Source: Litorimonas taeanensis (lineage in GTDB: Bacteria; Pseudomonadota; Alphaproteobacteria; Caulobacterales; Maricaulaceae). Taken from it: 64,000 nt of DNA. The stretch covers positions 186,001 to 250,000 of the forward strand of contig NZ_RBII01000001.1 of assembly GCF_003634015.1 (NCBI RefSeq), given 5' to 3'. Position 1 is the stretch's first letter. Each line of letters opens with the position of its first letter. Below the pieces are notes generated by a model. That model was not told where the DNA came from. It saw nothing but the letters and a program-made list of their open reading frames with translations, and searched no databases. The position numbers were made by a program, and so were the translations under genes. This document shows, one piece after another, positions 1-9,118 of this stretch.

Positions 1-48
1 CACATGCATTTTTATTTGGTCTATTATTAAATAGAACGGAGCTCATTT

Positions 49-2004
49 ATGAAAAAAATTCTTCTTACATGTGTAGCAGCTTTAGGCATTCTTGCCGTGG
101 CACCAATTAGCGAAGCTGCGACTTCAGTAAAACCTTATCCTATGGATTATTGGGCGGCGCCTAATTTTATGGATAATGTGTCGCTCTCCCCAAATGGAAA
201 ATTTTTGGCGTTTCGTAAGGCTGATAGTCAAAAGGGCGATCACATAATTGAAGTCTATGAAGCTGACAATATGGCTAAAAAACCAAAACGTCTCGGCGCG
301 AAATCAATGAGAATTCGTGGGTTTAGCTGGGTCGGAGACGAAGAAATGGTTGTCTCTTTTAACAAGCAAGTCAGTAAGAAAATTAAAGGGTTTAATCGCG
401 GTGCATTTAAGAGCAAGCTTGCATTATACTCGCTTAGAACGAACAAATTTAATGAACTAAATGCGGATGATTTCAACCTTTCTCTAGTGAACGGGCTTGT
501 AAATGAACCAAATCATGTTCTTGTAAGATATTCTTTTTTCGACCGTTCAAAGAGCTTCCGTGCTCCAAGCTATTACAGATATAATTTGAAGACGGGCTCT
601 AAACAACTTGTTCTTAAGGGCAATGATGACATGTTCGGTTACCGTTTTGACGAGGACGGAAACCCCCGATTTGCGAATGAATTTGATGAAGGTTCTAAAG
701 AAACTGTCTTTCTCTATCGTGATATAGGGGGCAGTGGTTGGAATGAATATTACCGTCAAAGTCAAGATAGCTTTGAGACTTTCCAATATGGTGGAATCGT
801 AGACGGAACGTCTGACGAAATTTACGTCATCGCCCATAACGGCAATGATAAAGAAGGCCTTTGGAAGTATAATTTAAAGACCAAATCTTTCGGTGAGTTG
901 GTTTACCGCCGTAATGATGTCGACCTTGCTGGCACCGTACGTCATACGAATTCATGGAGTAATCCAGGGGTTGTGACGGGCGTGCGATACGGCAAAGACA
1001 AATATCATGTTAAGTATTTCGATAAATCCGAAGAAGCCATGATGAAGCAATTTGAGCAGGCGATTCCGAATGCACATTTATTGAGTGTGTCGAGTCGATC
1101 TCGTGACGGTGACGTATTAGTCATGCGTAACTCAGGGCCTCGGGATCCGGGGAGCTATTATCTCTTTAATAAAGGTAAGCTTTCTTTAGTCGGCAGCGTG
1201 AATGGTCTTCTAAAGGGTAAAGATCTCGCCGATGTTGAATATATCACTTATACGTCCCGCGATGGTAAAAAAATACCAGCCTATGTAACGCGGCCGCAAG
1301 GGAAGGGGCCTTTCCCGCTTATTGTTATGCCGCACGGTGGTCCCTTTGTGTCTGAAGTTGTTGGATGGGACGATTGGGGGCAGATGCTTGCCAATAATGG
1401 ATATATGGTTCTTCAACCACAATACCGTGGGTCACAAAATTATGGTCTAGAATATTATCAGTCTGCATTCATTAATGGCGGCGAAGGCGGCAAAAAGATG
1501 CAAGATGATAAAGATGATGGGGTTAAATACCTCATTTCTAAGGGTGATGTGGACCCAGACCGTGTAGCCATGTTTGGCTGGTCCTATGGCGGCTATGCCG
1601 CGCTGATTGCGGCTGCACGTGAGCCCAATATTTATCAATGTGTTATCGCTGGCGCCGCTGTGGCCGATAATTTGCAACAGGTAAATTATTACCGTGACCG
1701 TCTTGATGGTGCCCAAGAGGTAGAGCAAGTCAATTTCTGGGATGGCTCAATTAGTCCTATTGAGGAAACAGATAAGGTCAATGTCCCCATGCTGATTATT
1801 CATGGTTCTGTTGATCAACGTGTGCCTATCACACACAGTGATAAATATTCAAAGGCCCTCGATAAGTCAGGGAAGTCTTATGAGTATATAGCGCTCGAGA
1901 ATGCAGACCATTTCTCTAATACTTTGGATTATGACCATAAGATGAAAGCCTATCCGCGTATGATGAGTTTCCTCAAGAAAGATTGTGGTCCTGGCGGGCT
2001 GTAA
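49..2004 (+). CDS. Exported S9 family prolyl oligopeptidase / acylaminoacyl peptidase
   Basis: A 651-residue secreted serine peptidase. An N-terminal signal peptide (about residues 1-23, ending SEAA) is followed by a beta-propeller-like region to about residue 390 and a C-terminal alpha/beta hydrolase domain. The nucleophile motif GWSYGG places Ser512; Asp589 in HGSVDQR and His621 in NADHF complete the catalytic triad. Length and order fit the S9 peptidases abundant in marine proteobacteria, which trim peptides in the periplasm. The ATG is preceded by a GGAG ribosome site. It is convergent with sppA and shares a terminator with it. Family is certain; substrate is unknown. Confidence 0.93.
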   Translation: MKKILLTCVAALGILAVAPISEAATSVKPYPMDYWAAPNFMDNVSLSPNGKFLAFRKADSQKGDHIIEVYEADNMAKKPKRLGAKSMRIRGFSWVGDEEMVVSFNKQVSKKIKGFNRGAFKSKLALYSLRTNKFNELNADDFNLSLVNGLVNEPNHVLVRYSFFDRSKSFRAPSYYRYNLKTGSKQLVLKGNDDMFGYRFDEDGNPRFANEFDEGSKETVFLYRDIGGSGWNEYYRQSQDSFETFQYGGIVDGTSDEIYVIAHNGNDKEGLWKYNLKTKSFGELVYRRNDVDLAGTVRHTNSWSNPGVVTGVRYGKDKYHVKYFDKSEEAMMKQFEQAIPNAHLLSVSSRSRDGDVLVMRNSGPRDPGSYYLFNKGKLSLVGSVNGLLKGKDLADVEYITYTSRDGKKIPAYVTRPQGKGPFPLIVMPHGGPFVSEVVGWDDWGQMLANNGYMVLQPQYRGSQNYGLEYYQSAFINGGEGGKKMQDDKDDGVKYLISKGDVDPDRVAMFGWSYGGYAALIAAAREPNIYQCVIAGAAVADNLQQVNYYRDRLDGAQEVEQVNFWDGSISPIEETDKVNVPMLIIHGSVDQRVPITHSDKYSKALDKSGKSYEYIALENADHFSNTLDYDHKMKAYPRMMSFLKKDCGPGGL

Positions 2005-2032
2005 GCGTGAGGCTTCTTAGATAAATTAAATG

Positions 2033-2061
2033 AAAAAGCCTCTCAAATGAGAGGCTTTTTT
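2033..2061. terminator. Bidirectional intrinsic terminator between S9 peptidase and sppA
   Basis: GCCTCTC/GAGAGGC stem (2038-2044 with 2049-2055), a four-base AAAT loop, a T-run on the plus strand and an A-run on the other side. It can therefore end both convergent transcripts. Confidence 0.85.
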
Positions 2062-2106
2062 ATAGCGTTATATGGGCCCGTTACAGGGCTTCATTTCAGG
2101 CGAAGA

Positions 2107-3864
2107 TTATTCAACTGATGGAATATTTGCGTGTAGGGCTTCTCGCTTTTGCGCCGCGCGGTGGGCGCGTAGCGCAGCTTGTACTTCTGGAAGGGCCGTA
2201 ATGGCTTTGAGCGCCTCTATATCAGCTTTTGCTTGTTCTGCGCCGCTGAACAGATTTTGCAATTGTTCACCAGCGGTTGGAATGCGTGGGAAGCGTTTTA
2301 GGCGAACCTCTTTATCCGCATCAATTTCGGCAAGCTCTTTAGCGACGTCGACAGCTTTAAGAAAGCCGCCAAGTTCGTCCACGAGGCCGCGTTCTTTGGC
2401 TTGTTCCCCTGTCCAAACACGGCCTTTAGCAATGTCTTTGACTGTCTCTATTGGAAGGTCCCGGCCAGTTGAGACGCGATTGATAAAGTCTTCATAAATA
2501 TCGGTGAGCTGTCCTCGGAAGCCTTCTCGCTGGCTTTCGGTAAAGGGTGTGTCCGCAGATAAGGCACCAGCATAGTCTCCACCGATAGTAATGGCTTCAA
2601 TGTTATACCCAACCTTGGCAAATGTATCTTCAAAGGCGATTTTGCCGCCATAAACGCCAATCGAGCCAGTGATACTGGTTGGCATGGCTACAATTTTATC
2701 TGCGGTGGCAGAAACATAATAGCCGCCTGAAGCCGCGTATTTGCCCATCGATATAATGACGGGTTTACCGGCTTCTTGCGCTCTTTCTGCGGCGGCTAAG
2801 ATTTGATCCGACGCCGATGGTGATCCACCCGGCGAGCTAACACGGAAAACAATAGCCTTTACGGCTTTGTCTTTGGCCGCGTCATCAAAGGCTTTGGCTA
2901 GGGTATCACTCCCCATTGCTAGGTCGCCTCCGAATGGCCCACCATGGGAAGAATCGCCTGTAACGACAGCGCCTTCTCCGCCGATATAAGCAATGACAGG
3001 CGCGCCATAGTGCGAATCAATGGTGTAGTCACTTATGGCAAGCAATTCCGTGTCTTCGCCGCCAGCTTTCTCTTTTACATAATCTTTTGCAATTTCGATG
3101 AAGCCCATTTTGTCGACGAAACCTGCTGTCATAGCCTCTTCAGCACTATGAGGGGAGGCGTTGAGGAATTGTTTCACGCCGCTGACAGTCATTTCTCTGT
3201 CAGTGGCGATATGTGCGATGGCCGAATCGTACAGACTGGTCAGGAAGCTCGTGGTTGATTCTTTATGGGCCTCGGTAAATCCTTTTTCAGTGTAGGTGTT
3301 TACGGCGTTTTTATATTCGTAAAACTGTTCGAACTGTGGTTGCACATCAAATTTTTCCATTACGCCGCCAAAAAACTCTGTTTCGGAGTGAATGCCCGCT
3401 ACCGCGAAACCAGTTGTGTCTTGCATCCAGATCTCGTCGGCTGCAGCGATTGTCATATATGGAAATACACTCGGAGATTCGAAACCTTGTGCATGGGCTA
3501 CAACGAACTTCCCGCTTGTTTTGAAGTCCAAAATCGCGAGTCTCAACTCTTCAGCACTGGCTGGGGTGATTCCATATCGGTCTGCGCGAATAAAAAGACC
3601 TTTGACCCGGTCATCAGTTTTTGCCGCATTAAGGGCTCTTACAATATCCACAACCCCAGTACTTTCGGCAAAGAGTGTATCCCCCATACCCTGATCGGGC
3701 AGGGCGGCGCGCATATCAAAGCTGAGGACTTGATTGGGCTTAGGTTTCATGGAGGCAGAGAGGCTTCCAATAATTCCCAGCCCAAAAACAAAGACAAAAA
3801 TGAGAAAAAAGAAAGCAATGATGCCGACAACGACCCCAAAAACCGTAATTAAAAACTGACGCAT
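2107..3864 (-). CDS. sppA: Signal peptide peptidase SppA, 67 kDa type
   Basis: A 585-residue membrane-anchored serine protease that degrades cleaved signal peptides in the periplasm. One N-terminal transmembrane segment (about residues 5-33) precedes two tandem SppA/ClpP-fold domains. By analogy with E. coli SppA, the catalytic dyad is Lys185 in the YEYKNAV segment of the first domain and Ser379 in the ASGGYY motif of the second. Length matches the long (67K) family. An AAGG ribosome site precedes the ATG. Residues past about 545 are a Glu/Ala/Arg-rich tail. It stands alone and is convergent with the upstream S9 peptidase gene. Confidence 0.94.
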   Translation of the reverse strand: MRQFLITVFGVVVGIIAFFFLIFVFVFGLGIIGSLSASMKPKPNQVLSFDMRAALPDQGMGDTLFAESTGVVDIVRALNAAKTDDRVKGLFIRADRYGITPASAEELRLAILDFKTSGKFVVAHAQGFESPSVFPYMTIAAADEIWMQDTTGFAVAGIHSETEFFGGVMEKFDVQPQFEQFYEYKNAVNTYTEKGFTEAHKESTTSFLTSLYDSAIAHIATDREMTVSGVKQFLNASPHSAEEAMTAGFVDKMGFIEIAKDYVKEKAGGEDTELLAISDYTIDSHYGAPVIAYIGGEGAVVTGDSSHGGPFGGDLAMGSDTLAKAFDDAAKDKAVKAIVFRVSSPGGSPSASDQILAAAERAQEAGKPVIISMGKYAASGGYYVSATADKIVAMPTSITGSIGVYGGKIAFEDTFAKVGYNIEAITIGGDYAGALSADTPFTESQREGFRGQLTDIYEDFINRVSTGRDLPIETVKDIAKGRVWTGEQAKERGLVDELGGFLKAVDVAKELAEIDADKEVRLKRFPRIPTAGEQLQNLFSGAEQAKADIEALKAITALPEVQAALRAHRAAQKREALHANIPSVE

Positions 3865-4077
3865 AAGATGTGGCCTTGTAAATAAAGTAGGAATTCTCCT
3901 TCAATATAGTATGGGATGGATTAAAATGTCACGATATTTGCTGTTTTTCGATAAATTAATGCAGTTATGACCGACAGAAGAGCATTCAGGTGAAATTGGA
4001 TGAAGAAAGCATCAAAATCCCGTTGCATTCTGTTTGCGACCCTCTTAGAAGGCGCCTTCAAATCGGTAGGTCCACAA

Positions 4078-4151
4078 TGGGGCGTAGCCAAGCGGTAAGG
4101 CATCGGGTTTTGATCCCGTGATCGTTGGTTCGAATCCAGCCGCCCCAACCA
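4078..4151 (+). tRNA. tRNA-Gln (anticodon TTG)
   Basis: A 74-nucleotide cloverleaf. The acceptor stem TGGGGCG pairs with CGCCCCA. The anticodon loop TTTTGAT, closed by CGGG/CCCG, gives anticodon TTG for CAA codons. The T-arm has the GGTTCGAATCC motif, the discriminator is A, and CCA is encoded. Short reading frames across it are shadows. Confidence 0.97.
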
Positions 4152-4286
4152 CCGATTATAATGTACCTTATAAGTTAAATGTAATTTGGAACGTAATGTT
4201 CTGTCTGCGGGTTATGTAGTTGATATGTGACGCGGACTTGCTTGTGTTAGCGTTGTCATTTAACGAAATAATATTACAAGCAAATT

Positions 4287-4294
4287 ATGGTTAA
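4287..4294 (-). promoter_or_regulatory. Possible CtrA half-site upstream of the Ton operon
   Basis: The 300-base gap between the tRNA and the Ton operon is AT-rich and holds no gene. It contains ATGGTTAA, the reverse complement of the CtrA half-site TTAACCAT known in Caulobacter, about 160 bases upstream of the first Ton gene. An octamer in AT-rich DNA can occur by chance, so this is weak. Confidence 0.25.
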
Positions 4295-4450
4295 TATACA
4301 CAGGCTCCGTTAAAAAAAATTCAAAAAAAAATCGAATTTTCTCCCAATGTAATCATTGATTAAGGATTAATGCCCGTGTAAGCGAAAACCTTGAGAGTAT
4401 CCTAAGCCCCATAAAGAGGGCCGGATAAAGAGGATTGGAGGACGTTCCTA

Positions 4451-5260
4451 GTGACGATTAAAGCCACTCGTAAATTTATGTGTGTTAGTGCTTTGGCAGC
4501 TGTAATGGCTGGTTCCTTTGCTTTTAACGCGGTTAGCCAAGAGAGTGATCTTGAAGCCACTTATGCAAGTGTACTTCAGCAAATCGCTGATGTTCAGGCC
4601 GCCACAGATCAAAAGCGTTTATATTTGAAAAAGCAAGAGGAGCAGATTGCTTCATTGCAGAGCCAAATTGATTCTGCTGGTGAATTAAAAGCTTCCATTC
4701 GTCCTTTGGTTGTCGAGATGACAGCCGAGATTGAAAAGGAAATGATTAAGGATGTGCCTTTTCAGGCTTCTGAGCGATTCGCTCGCCTTGATCGCTTGAA
4801 AGAAGATTTAGATAAGCCGGATGCGCCTATCGCCTCCTTATTCCGTCAATCAATGAATATATTTGATACCGAAGTTGTCGCAGGGGTATCTGTGGCGTCT
4901 TATAATGGTAATAACCCAAAGAACCCAGGGACGCGTTTAGCGGCATGTGATGCCGACATCACGAGCACAGCTTGTGATTTGCCAAAATCGGTTAAAGATG
5001 CGTTGCCTGTCGGGGCTACAAAAATAGAAGGCGATTATCTTCGTGAGAGCGTGACGGATGGATATTATCTCCATTTTGGCCGCATGTCGCTTATCTATCT
5101 TCAGTTCGATAGTTCTGAAGCTTGGAAGTGGGATCAAGAGGCAAAAGATTGGGTCGAGATGAGCCGTTCTGATGTTCTGGATTCGCGGCGTGCTGTTCGC
5201 ATTGCTCGCGGTGAAAGTGCGCCTAATGTTGTACTCGCCCCCATTCGCGTTGGCGGATAA
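4451..5260 (+). CDS. DUF3450 family periplasmic protein, first copy
   Basis: A 269-residue exported protein opening the Ton operon. The signal peptide is about residues 1-29, followed by a predicted coiled coil over about 33-75 (regularly spaced Leu/Ile, Gln-rich). The C-terminal half carries the DUF3450 pattern, with a short beta-rich segment of the type HFGRMSLIYL and a terminal RRAVRIARGESAP motif. DUF3450 proteins lie first in TonB2-type operons of Vibrio and relatives; a role in the periplasm with the energising complex is inferred. The start is GTG, supported by a GGAGGAC site about 8 bases upstream. This copy has an extra insert around residues 150-200 with two Cys, absent from the next gene. 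Confidence 0.85.
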   Translation: MTIKATRKFMCVSALAAVMAGSFAFNAVSQESDLEATYASVLQQIADVQAATDQKRLYLKKQEEQIASLQSQIDSAGELKASIRPLVVEMTAEIEKEMIKDVPFQASERFARLDRLKEDLDKPDAPIASLFRQSMNIFDTEVVAGVSVASYNGNNPKNPGTRLAACDADITSTACDLPKSVKDALPVGATKIEGDYLRESVTDGYYLHFGRMSLIYLQFDSSEAWKWDQEAKDWVEMSRSDVLDSRRAVRIARGESAPNVVLAPIRVGG

Positions 5261-5329
5261 CCAATACTTACGCATTCAATCATTCTGTGATGATGGAATA
5301 ATATTTAAAAGCAGACTTGGAAGGACACC

Positions 5330-6088
5330 ATGTTAAAATCAAAAATAGTCAAGCCCTTGATGCTTGCCGGCGCGGCGGGGCTTTTATTTGCCGCTCCTGC
5401 CCATGCGCAATTGGAAAGTGCGCTTGCTGTCGCTAAATCCTCAACACAGGCTAGTGCTGCGTCTCAGCGGCAGGTCGAAGATGCAGATGATGCGGCGGAT
5501 ACTGCAGCTCGCGAATATCGCGCCGTTCTTCAGCAAACAGACAACATTGCTTTGTTCGTGGCTCAGCAAGACATCTACCTTCAGTCTCAAAAGTCTGAAA
5601 TTCAGTCATTGAACCGTCAATTGGGGACGGTTGAGCAAATCAAGCAGGGTATGAGCCCGATGATGTTGCGTATGGCTGTGGCTTTAGAAGATTCAATCAA
5701 TAGTGACTTGCCTTTCAATATGGCAGAGCGTCAGGCGCGTCTTGCAGACGTAAAGGCTGTATTGTCTGATCCGGATGTGTCCCCGGCAGAGCAATATCGC
5801 CGCGTACTGAATGCGTATAAGATTGAGGTTTCTTACGGGCAGGGTATTGATAGTTACGAAGGTGTGCATCCGACACGCCCGGGTAACGTCGTCAACTTTA
5901 TTCGTTTTGGTCGCACATCTCTTGTCTATGTGACTAAGGATGAGACAGAAGTTGCCAAATATAATTTAGCTACAAAATCTTGGGACGTTCTGGGCGGCGC
6001 TGATGCGCTTGCTATGCGTCAGGCCATTCGTATCGCCAAGGGCGAAGCGGCGCCTGCCATCGTTTACGCGCCCGTCATTACCAATTAA
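5330..6088 (+). CDS. DUF3450 family periplasmic protein, second copy
   Basis: A 252-residue paralogue of the preceding protein. The signal peptide ends in AHAQ at about residue 27, a coiled-coil segment covers about 45-105, and the C-terminus has the same FGRTSLVYV and RQAIRIAKGEAAP motifs. It lies 69 bases downstream of its paralogue, with an AAGGA ribosome site. Tandem duplication within the operon is the likely origin. Two copies may form a heteromeric assembly around the TtpC-like protein encoded next; that is inference. Confidence 0.85.
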   Translation: MLKSKIVKPLMLAGAAGLLFAAPAHAQLESALAVAKSSTQASAASQRQVEDADDAADTAAREYRAVLQQTDNIALFVAQQDIYLQSQKSEIQSLNRQLGTVEQIKQGMSPMMLRMAVALEDSINSDLPFNMAERQARLADVKAVLSDPDVSPAEQYRRVLNAYKIEVSYGQGIDSYEGVHPTRPGNVVNFIRFGRTSLVYVTKDETEVAKYNLATKSWDVLGGADALAMRQAIRIAKGEAAPAIVYAPVITN

Positions 6089-6111
6089 TTAGCCGAGGAC
6101 ATTAGAAGATC

Positions 6112-7506
6112 ATGAGAATGAAGATGAAATTTTTAACAAAAGCCACGGCGGCCGTCATCGGCTCTGCTGTTATGCTGTCAGCGCTTCCGGCGTCTGGTCA
6201 AATCAGTTCTGTTAACGAGTTGCTTAGCAAGGTTCGTCAGGACGCCGCTAAGGTTGAGCAGGAGAATCGTCAACGTGAAGCGGAATTCCGTCAGCGTAGA
6301 GATCAACAGCAAGCTCTATTAGCGAAAGCGCGTGCAGATTTAGGCGCACTTGAGCGTCAAGCGGCAAGTGTTGAGCGTACTTTTGCGGCAAACCGTAATA
6401 CTATTGATGGCTTGAAGGGTGAACTTCGTGCCGCTCAAGGTGATTTTGGTGAAGTGTTTGGTTTGGCTCGTAGTAAAGCTGGCGAATTCAAAGCTCTATT
6501 GGATAGCTCTTTGATTACGGCGGAATATCCTAACCGTACTGAGGTTCTTGGCCGCGTCGCAGAATCTGAAGCGCTTCCAAGCAGCGAAGATTTGAACGCA
6601 ATTTATGAGCGTATGCTTCAGGAAATCCGTGAGCAGCGTCTTGTGAAGGAATTCCAAGCTCCTGTTGCAAACGTTGATGATGGCGCCGTTCAGAGCGTAA
6701 CACGCGTTGGCCCATTTGCTGTCTTTACATCAGGCAGTGCAAACTTCTTGGGTTACTCTGCTCCAACAGGTGAAAGTGCTTCAGCGCCTTTACTTAAGCA
6801 GTTGCCGAAGCAGCCTGGCGGTCAAATTTCTGCTGCGGCTAGCGATGTAACAAAAGCCGGTTCTGGTGATTTGGTTTATGCTCCGATTGATCCGACGCGT
6901 GGTGCGCTTCTTGAATCATTTGAGCGTGTTCCAGATGTTAAAGAGCGTATTTCTTATGGTGGAACCATTGGTTACATTATCTTGCTTCTTCTTTTGATTG
7001 GTGGATTGTTCGGTCTTTTGAATATCGTTCGTTTGTTCCTTATCAAAACAGCCGTTTCTGGTCAGAAGCGTAAGGCTCAAGGGTCTAAATCTAACCCTCT
7101 TGGTCGCGTCATGTTGGCTTATGAAGGGGCTAAGTCCAAAGATGCTGACACGGTTGAGTTGAAACTTGACGAAGCTATTTTGAAAGAGTCACCAAAGCTA
7201 GAAGTTGGTTTGAACCTCTTGAAGCTCTTTGCCGGTATCGCACCGCTCTTGGGTCTATTGGGTACGGTTACAGGTATGATTAAAACCTTCCAAGCTATGA
7301 TGATCTACGGAACTGGTGATCCACAATTGATGGCTGGTGGTATTTCTGAAGCGCTTGTTACGACTATGTTGGGTCTGATTGCGGCTATCCCGCTTCTTAT
7401 TCTCCACAGCTTCTGTTCTTCATTGGCTCGCTCTGTTCAGGGTACGCTCGAAGAGCAAAGTGCAGGTATCGTGGCACGCCACGTAGAATCTCGCACAGGT
7501 GTCTAA
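6112..7506 (+). CDS. TtpC-like MotA/TolQ/ExbB proton channel family protein with periplasmic extension
   Basis: A 464-residue inner membrane protein. It has a signal-like segment (about 8-30), a long Gln/Arg/Glu-rich coiled coil in the periplasmic region (about 36-110), then three transmembrane segments (about 284-311, 367-395 and 412-435). The last two carry the ExbB/TolQ signature LLGLLGTVTGMI. This matches TtpC, the fourth component of the Vibrio TonB2 system, in length and layout. It is followed by ExbB, ExbD and TonB genes, as in Vibrio. Three in-frame ATGs (6112, 6118, 6124) could serve as start; a GAGGA site upstream favours one of the first two. The gene symbol ttpC is by analogy only. 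Confidence 0.88.
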   Translation: MRMKMKFLTKATAAVIGSAVMLSALPASGQISSVNELLSKVRQDAAKVEQENRQREAEFRQRRDQQQALLAKARADLGALERQAASVERTFAANRNTIDGLKGELRAAQGDFGEVFGLARSKAGEFKALLDSSLITAEYPNRTEVLGRVAESEALPSSEDLNAIYERMLQEIREQRLVKEFQAPVANVDDGAVQSVTRVGPFAVFTSGSANFLGYSAPTGESASAPLLKQLPKQPGGQISAAASDVTKAGSGDLVYAPIDPTRGALLESFERVPDVKERISYGGTIGYIILLLLLIGGLFGLLNIVRLFLIKTAVSGQKRKAQGSKSNPLGRVMLAYEGAKSKDADTVELKLDEAILKESPKLEVGLNLLKLFAGIAPLLGLLGTVTGMIKTFQAMMIYGTGDPQLMAGGISEALVTTMLGLIAAIPLLILHSFCSSLARSVQGTLEEQSAGIVARHVESRTGV

Positions 7507-7513
7507 TTTAAAT

Positions 7514-7534
7514 CTCTGAGGCAAAGCCTCAGAG
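7514..7534 (+). other. RNA hairpin in the ttpC-exbB spacer
   Basis: A perfect 9-bp stem CTCTGAGGC/GCCTCAGAG with an AAA loop, eight bases after the TtpC-like stop and with no T-run. A processing or mRNA-stability element fits better than a terminator. The 134-base spacer contains a second weaker inverted repeat (GGGCGT/ACGCCC near 7544-7565). Confidence 0.6.
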
Positions 7535-7640
7535 GATATTTGGCGGGCGTGTCAGTCTTGGTACGCCCCTTAAACAGCCAAATTTAGATTGAAACGCCTA
7601 AATAATTTGAAGCCTAAATAGATTTGTAAGGACGACAAAG

Positions 7641-8171
7641 ATGGAATGGTTAAACCCCGTCAATATTGTGAACGGATTGGTGAACTTCTTAAATACTGGC
7701 GGTAGCGTATTGCTCGTCATTGGTATTGTAACGCTCGTTCTCTGGACATTCATATTGGAACGCTTCGCGTATTACCTTTTTGCTCATAAGCCAATGAAAG
7801 TGCGTTTGAAAAATGAATGGGATGCCCGTTCTGATAAGCGCTCGTGGAAAGCTATGGCTATCCGTGATGAGATGGTCAGCCAAATCAAAGAGCGTACAGA
7901 TGCTAATGTTGGTTTGATTAAGACCTTTGTTGCACTTCTGCCTCTACTCGGCCTTTTGGGAACCGTGACAGGGATGATCCAAGTGTTTGATACAATGGCT
8001 CTGTCAGGCTCATCAAATGCACGCTTGATGGCGGGGGGTGTCTTTAAAGCGACCATTCCAACTATGGCGGGTATGACTGCCGCACTTTCTGGGCTTTACT
8101 TCTCGACGGTCATGCCGCGATGGAGTGCACGCGAAACAGCGACCTTCGCTGATGAACTTCAAATCGGTTAA
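7641..8171 (+). CDS. exbB: ExbB-type MotA/TolQ/ExbB proton channel subunit
   Basis: A 176-residue inner membrane protein with three transmembrane segments (about 19-40, 93-118 and 126-160). The diagnostic ExbB motif LLPLLGLLGTVTGMIQVF sits at the second segment, followed by MAGGVFKATIPTMAGM. Small size is typical of ExbB2-type proteins. ExbB pentamers form the proton channel that energises TonB. An AAGGA-type site precedes the ATG. It lies between the TtpC-like and first ExbD genes. Confidence 0.93.
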   Translation: MEWLNPVNIVNGLVNFLNTGGSVLLVIGIVTLVLWTFILERFAYYLFAHKPMKVRLKNEWDARSDKRSWKAMAIRDEMVSQIKERTDANVGLIKTFVALLPLLGLLGTVTGMIQVFDTMALSGSSNARLMAGGVFKATIPTMAGMTAALSGLYFSTVMPRWSARETATFADELQIG

Positions 8172-8195
8172 GGCACTGGAAAATAAGAGGACCTT

Positions 8196-8615
8196 ATGAG
8201 ACGCGGACGTAAAAATACTCAGGCTGATGAAGCCGATGTCGATATGACACCGATGCTAGACATCGTGTTTATCATGTTGATCTTCTTCATCGTTACTGCC
8301 ACTTTCTTGGATGAAACTGCGATTGACTTGACGCAGCCACCACCACCACCAGATACGCCTAATCCTCCGGATGCCCCGCGTGCTATTACTGTCTTTGTTG
8401 ACGCGCGCAATCAGTGCTCTGTTGATGAACGTCGTACAAACTGTGACCGTGTTACTCTTGCTGTAGAGCGCTTATTAGCGGACAAGCCTGGCGCCAGTGT
8501 TATTTTACGGTTGGATGAACGCGCGCAACATAAAATTCTTGTTGAGCTTAAAGATGGTCTTGATGCAGGTGGTCGTTCTACCAAGATCGAAATCATCAAA
8601 GCGGGAGAGGCATAA
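8196..8615 (+). CDS. exbD: ExbD biopolymer transport protein, first copy
   Basis: A 139-residue protein with one N-terminal transmembrane helix (about 22-44) preceded by the family motif DMTPMLDIVFI. Asp22 corresponds to the proton-carrying Asp of ExbD. A proline run (about 49-56) leads to a periplasmic domain with Cys41 and Cys48 of the folded part. It starts 24 bases after exbB with an AAGAGG site. It works inside the ExbB pentamer to couple proton flow to TonB. Confidence 0.93.
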   Translation: MRRGRKNTQADEADVDMTPMLDIVFIMLIFFIVTATFLDETAIDLTQPPPPPDTPNPPDAPRAITVFVDARNQCSVDERRTNCDRVTLAVERLLADKPGASVILRLDERAQHKILVELKDGLDAGGRSTKIEIIKAGEA

Positions 8616-8705
8616 GTCTCTCCATCCCCAAAGGTTCTTAGGGTAATGTGTGATGCAAATCTGTCGCACCTTGCTAATTCAGATAAAATGTGATAAGGTA
8701 ACATT

Positions 8706-9101
8706 ATGGCACGGCGTAGTAGAGTAAAACTTCCCGAAGAGGATACAGAACTCAATATGACACCCATGTTGGATGTTGTGTTTATCTTGTTGATCTTTTT
8801 CATCGTGACATCTGTCTTTGTTAAAACTCCAGGTATTGACCCTGTTGAGCCTGTTGCGAATACGGATGTTGAGTGGAAACCGACTATTCTGGTTGCCATC
8901 AATGCAACAAATGAAGTTTGGATCGACAAACGACCATATTCTCTCGAAGAAATTCGTCCTGTTATCACAGGTATTCGTGATGAAAGCCCGAAAGCGGTGG
9001 CAATTATTAAAGCCGATCGTGATGCAGAGGTAGGAACAGTTATGGCCGTTCAGGAATTAATGCAGGAACTCAGCATTGATGCCCGCGTTGGTACAGAATA
9101 A
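8706..9101 (+). CDS. exbD: ExbD biopolymer transport protein, second copy
   Basis: A 131-residue paralogue of the previous gene. It has the same NMTPMLDVVFI transmembrane entry with Asp23, then a periplasmic domain ending DARVGTE, but lacks the proline run and the two Cys. Two ExbD genes in one operon suggest a heterodimer within one ExbB ring, since ExbD acts as a dimer; that is inference. It is separated from the first copy by a 90-base spacer, with a TAAGG site before the ATG. Confidence 0.93.
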   Translation: MARRSRVKLPEEDTELNMTPMLDVVFILLIFFIVTSVFVKTPGIDPVEPVANTDVEWKPTILVAINATNEVWIDKRPYSLEEIRPVITGIRDESPKAVAIIKADRDAEVGTVMAVQELMQELSIDARVGTE

Positions 9102-9118
9102 AGATAAAGGATTTTATC

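Noticed and set aside
2072-3852. Long plus-strand open frames opposite sppA
   Set aside because: Antisense shadows of a strongly supported sppA; no domain content.
3921-4148. Minus-strand open frame of 75 codons
   Set aside because: It runs antisense through the tRNA-Gln gene; the apparent protein is the reverse of the tRNA.
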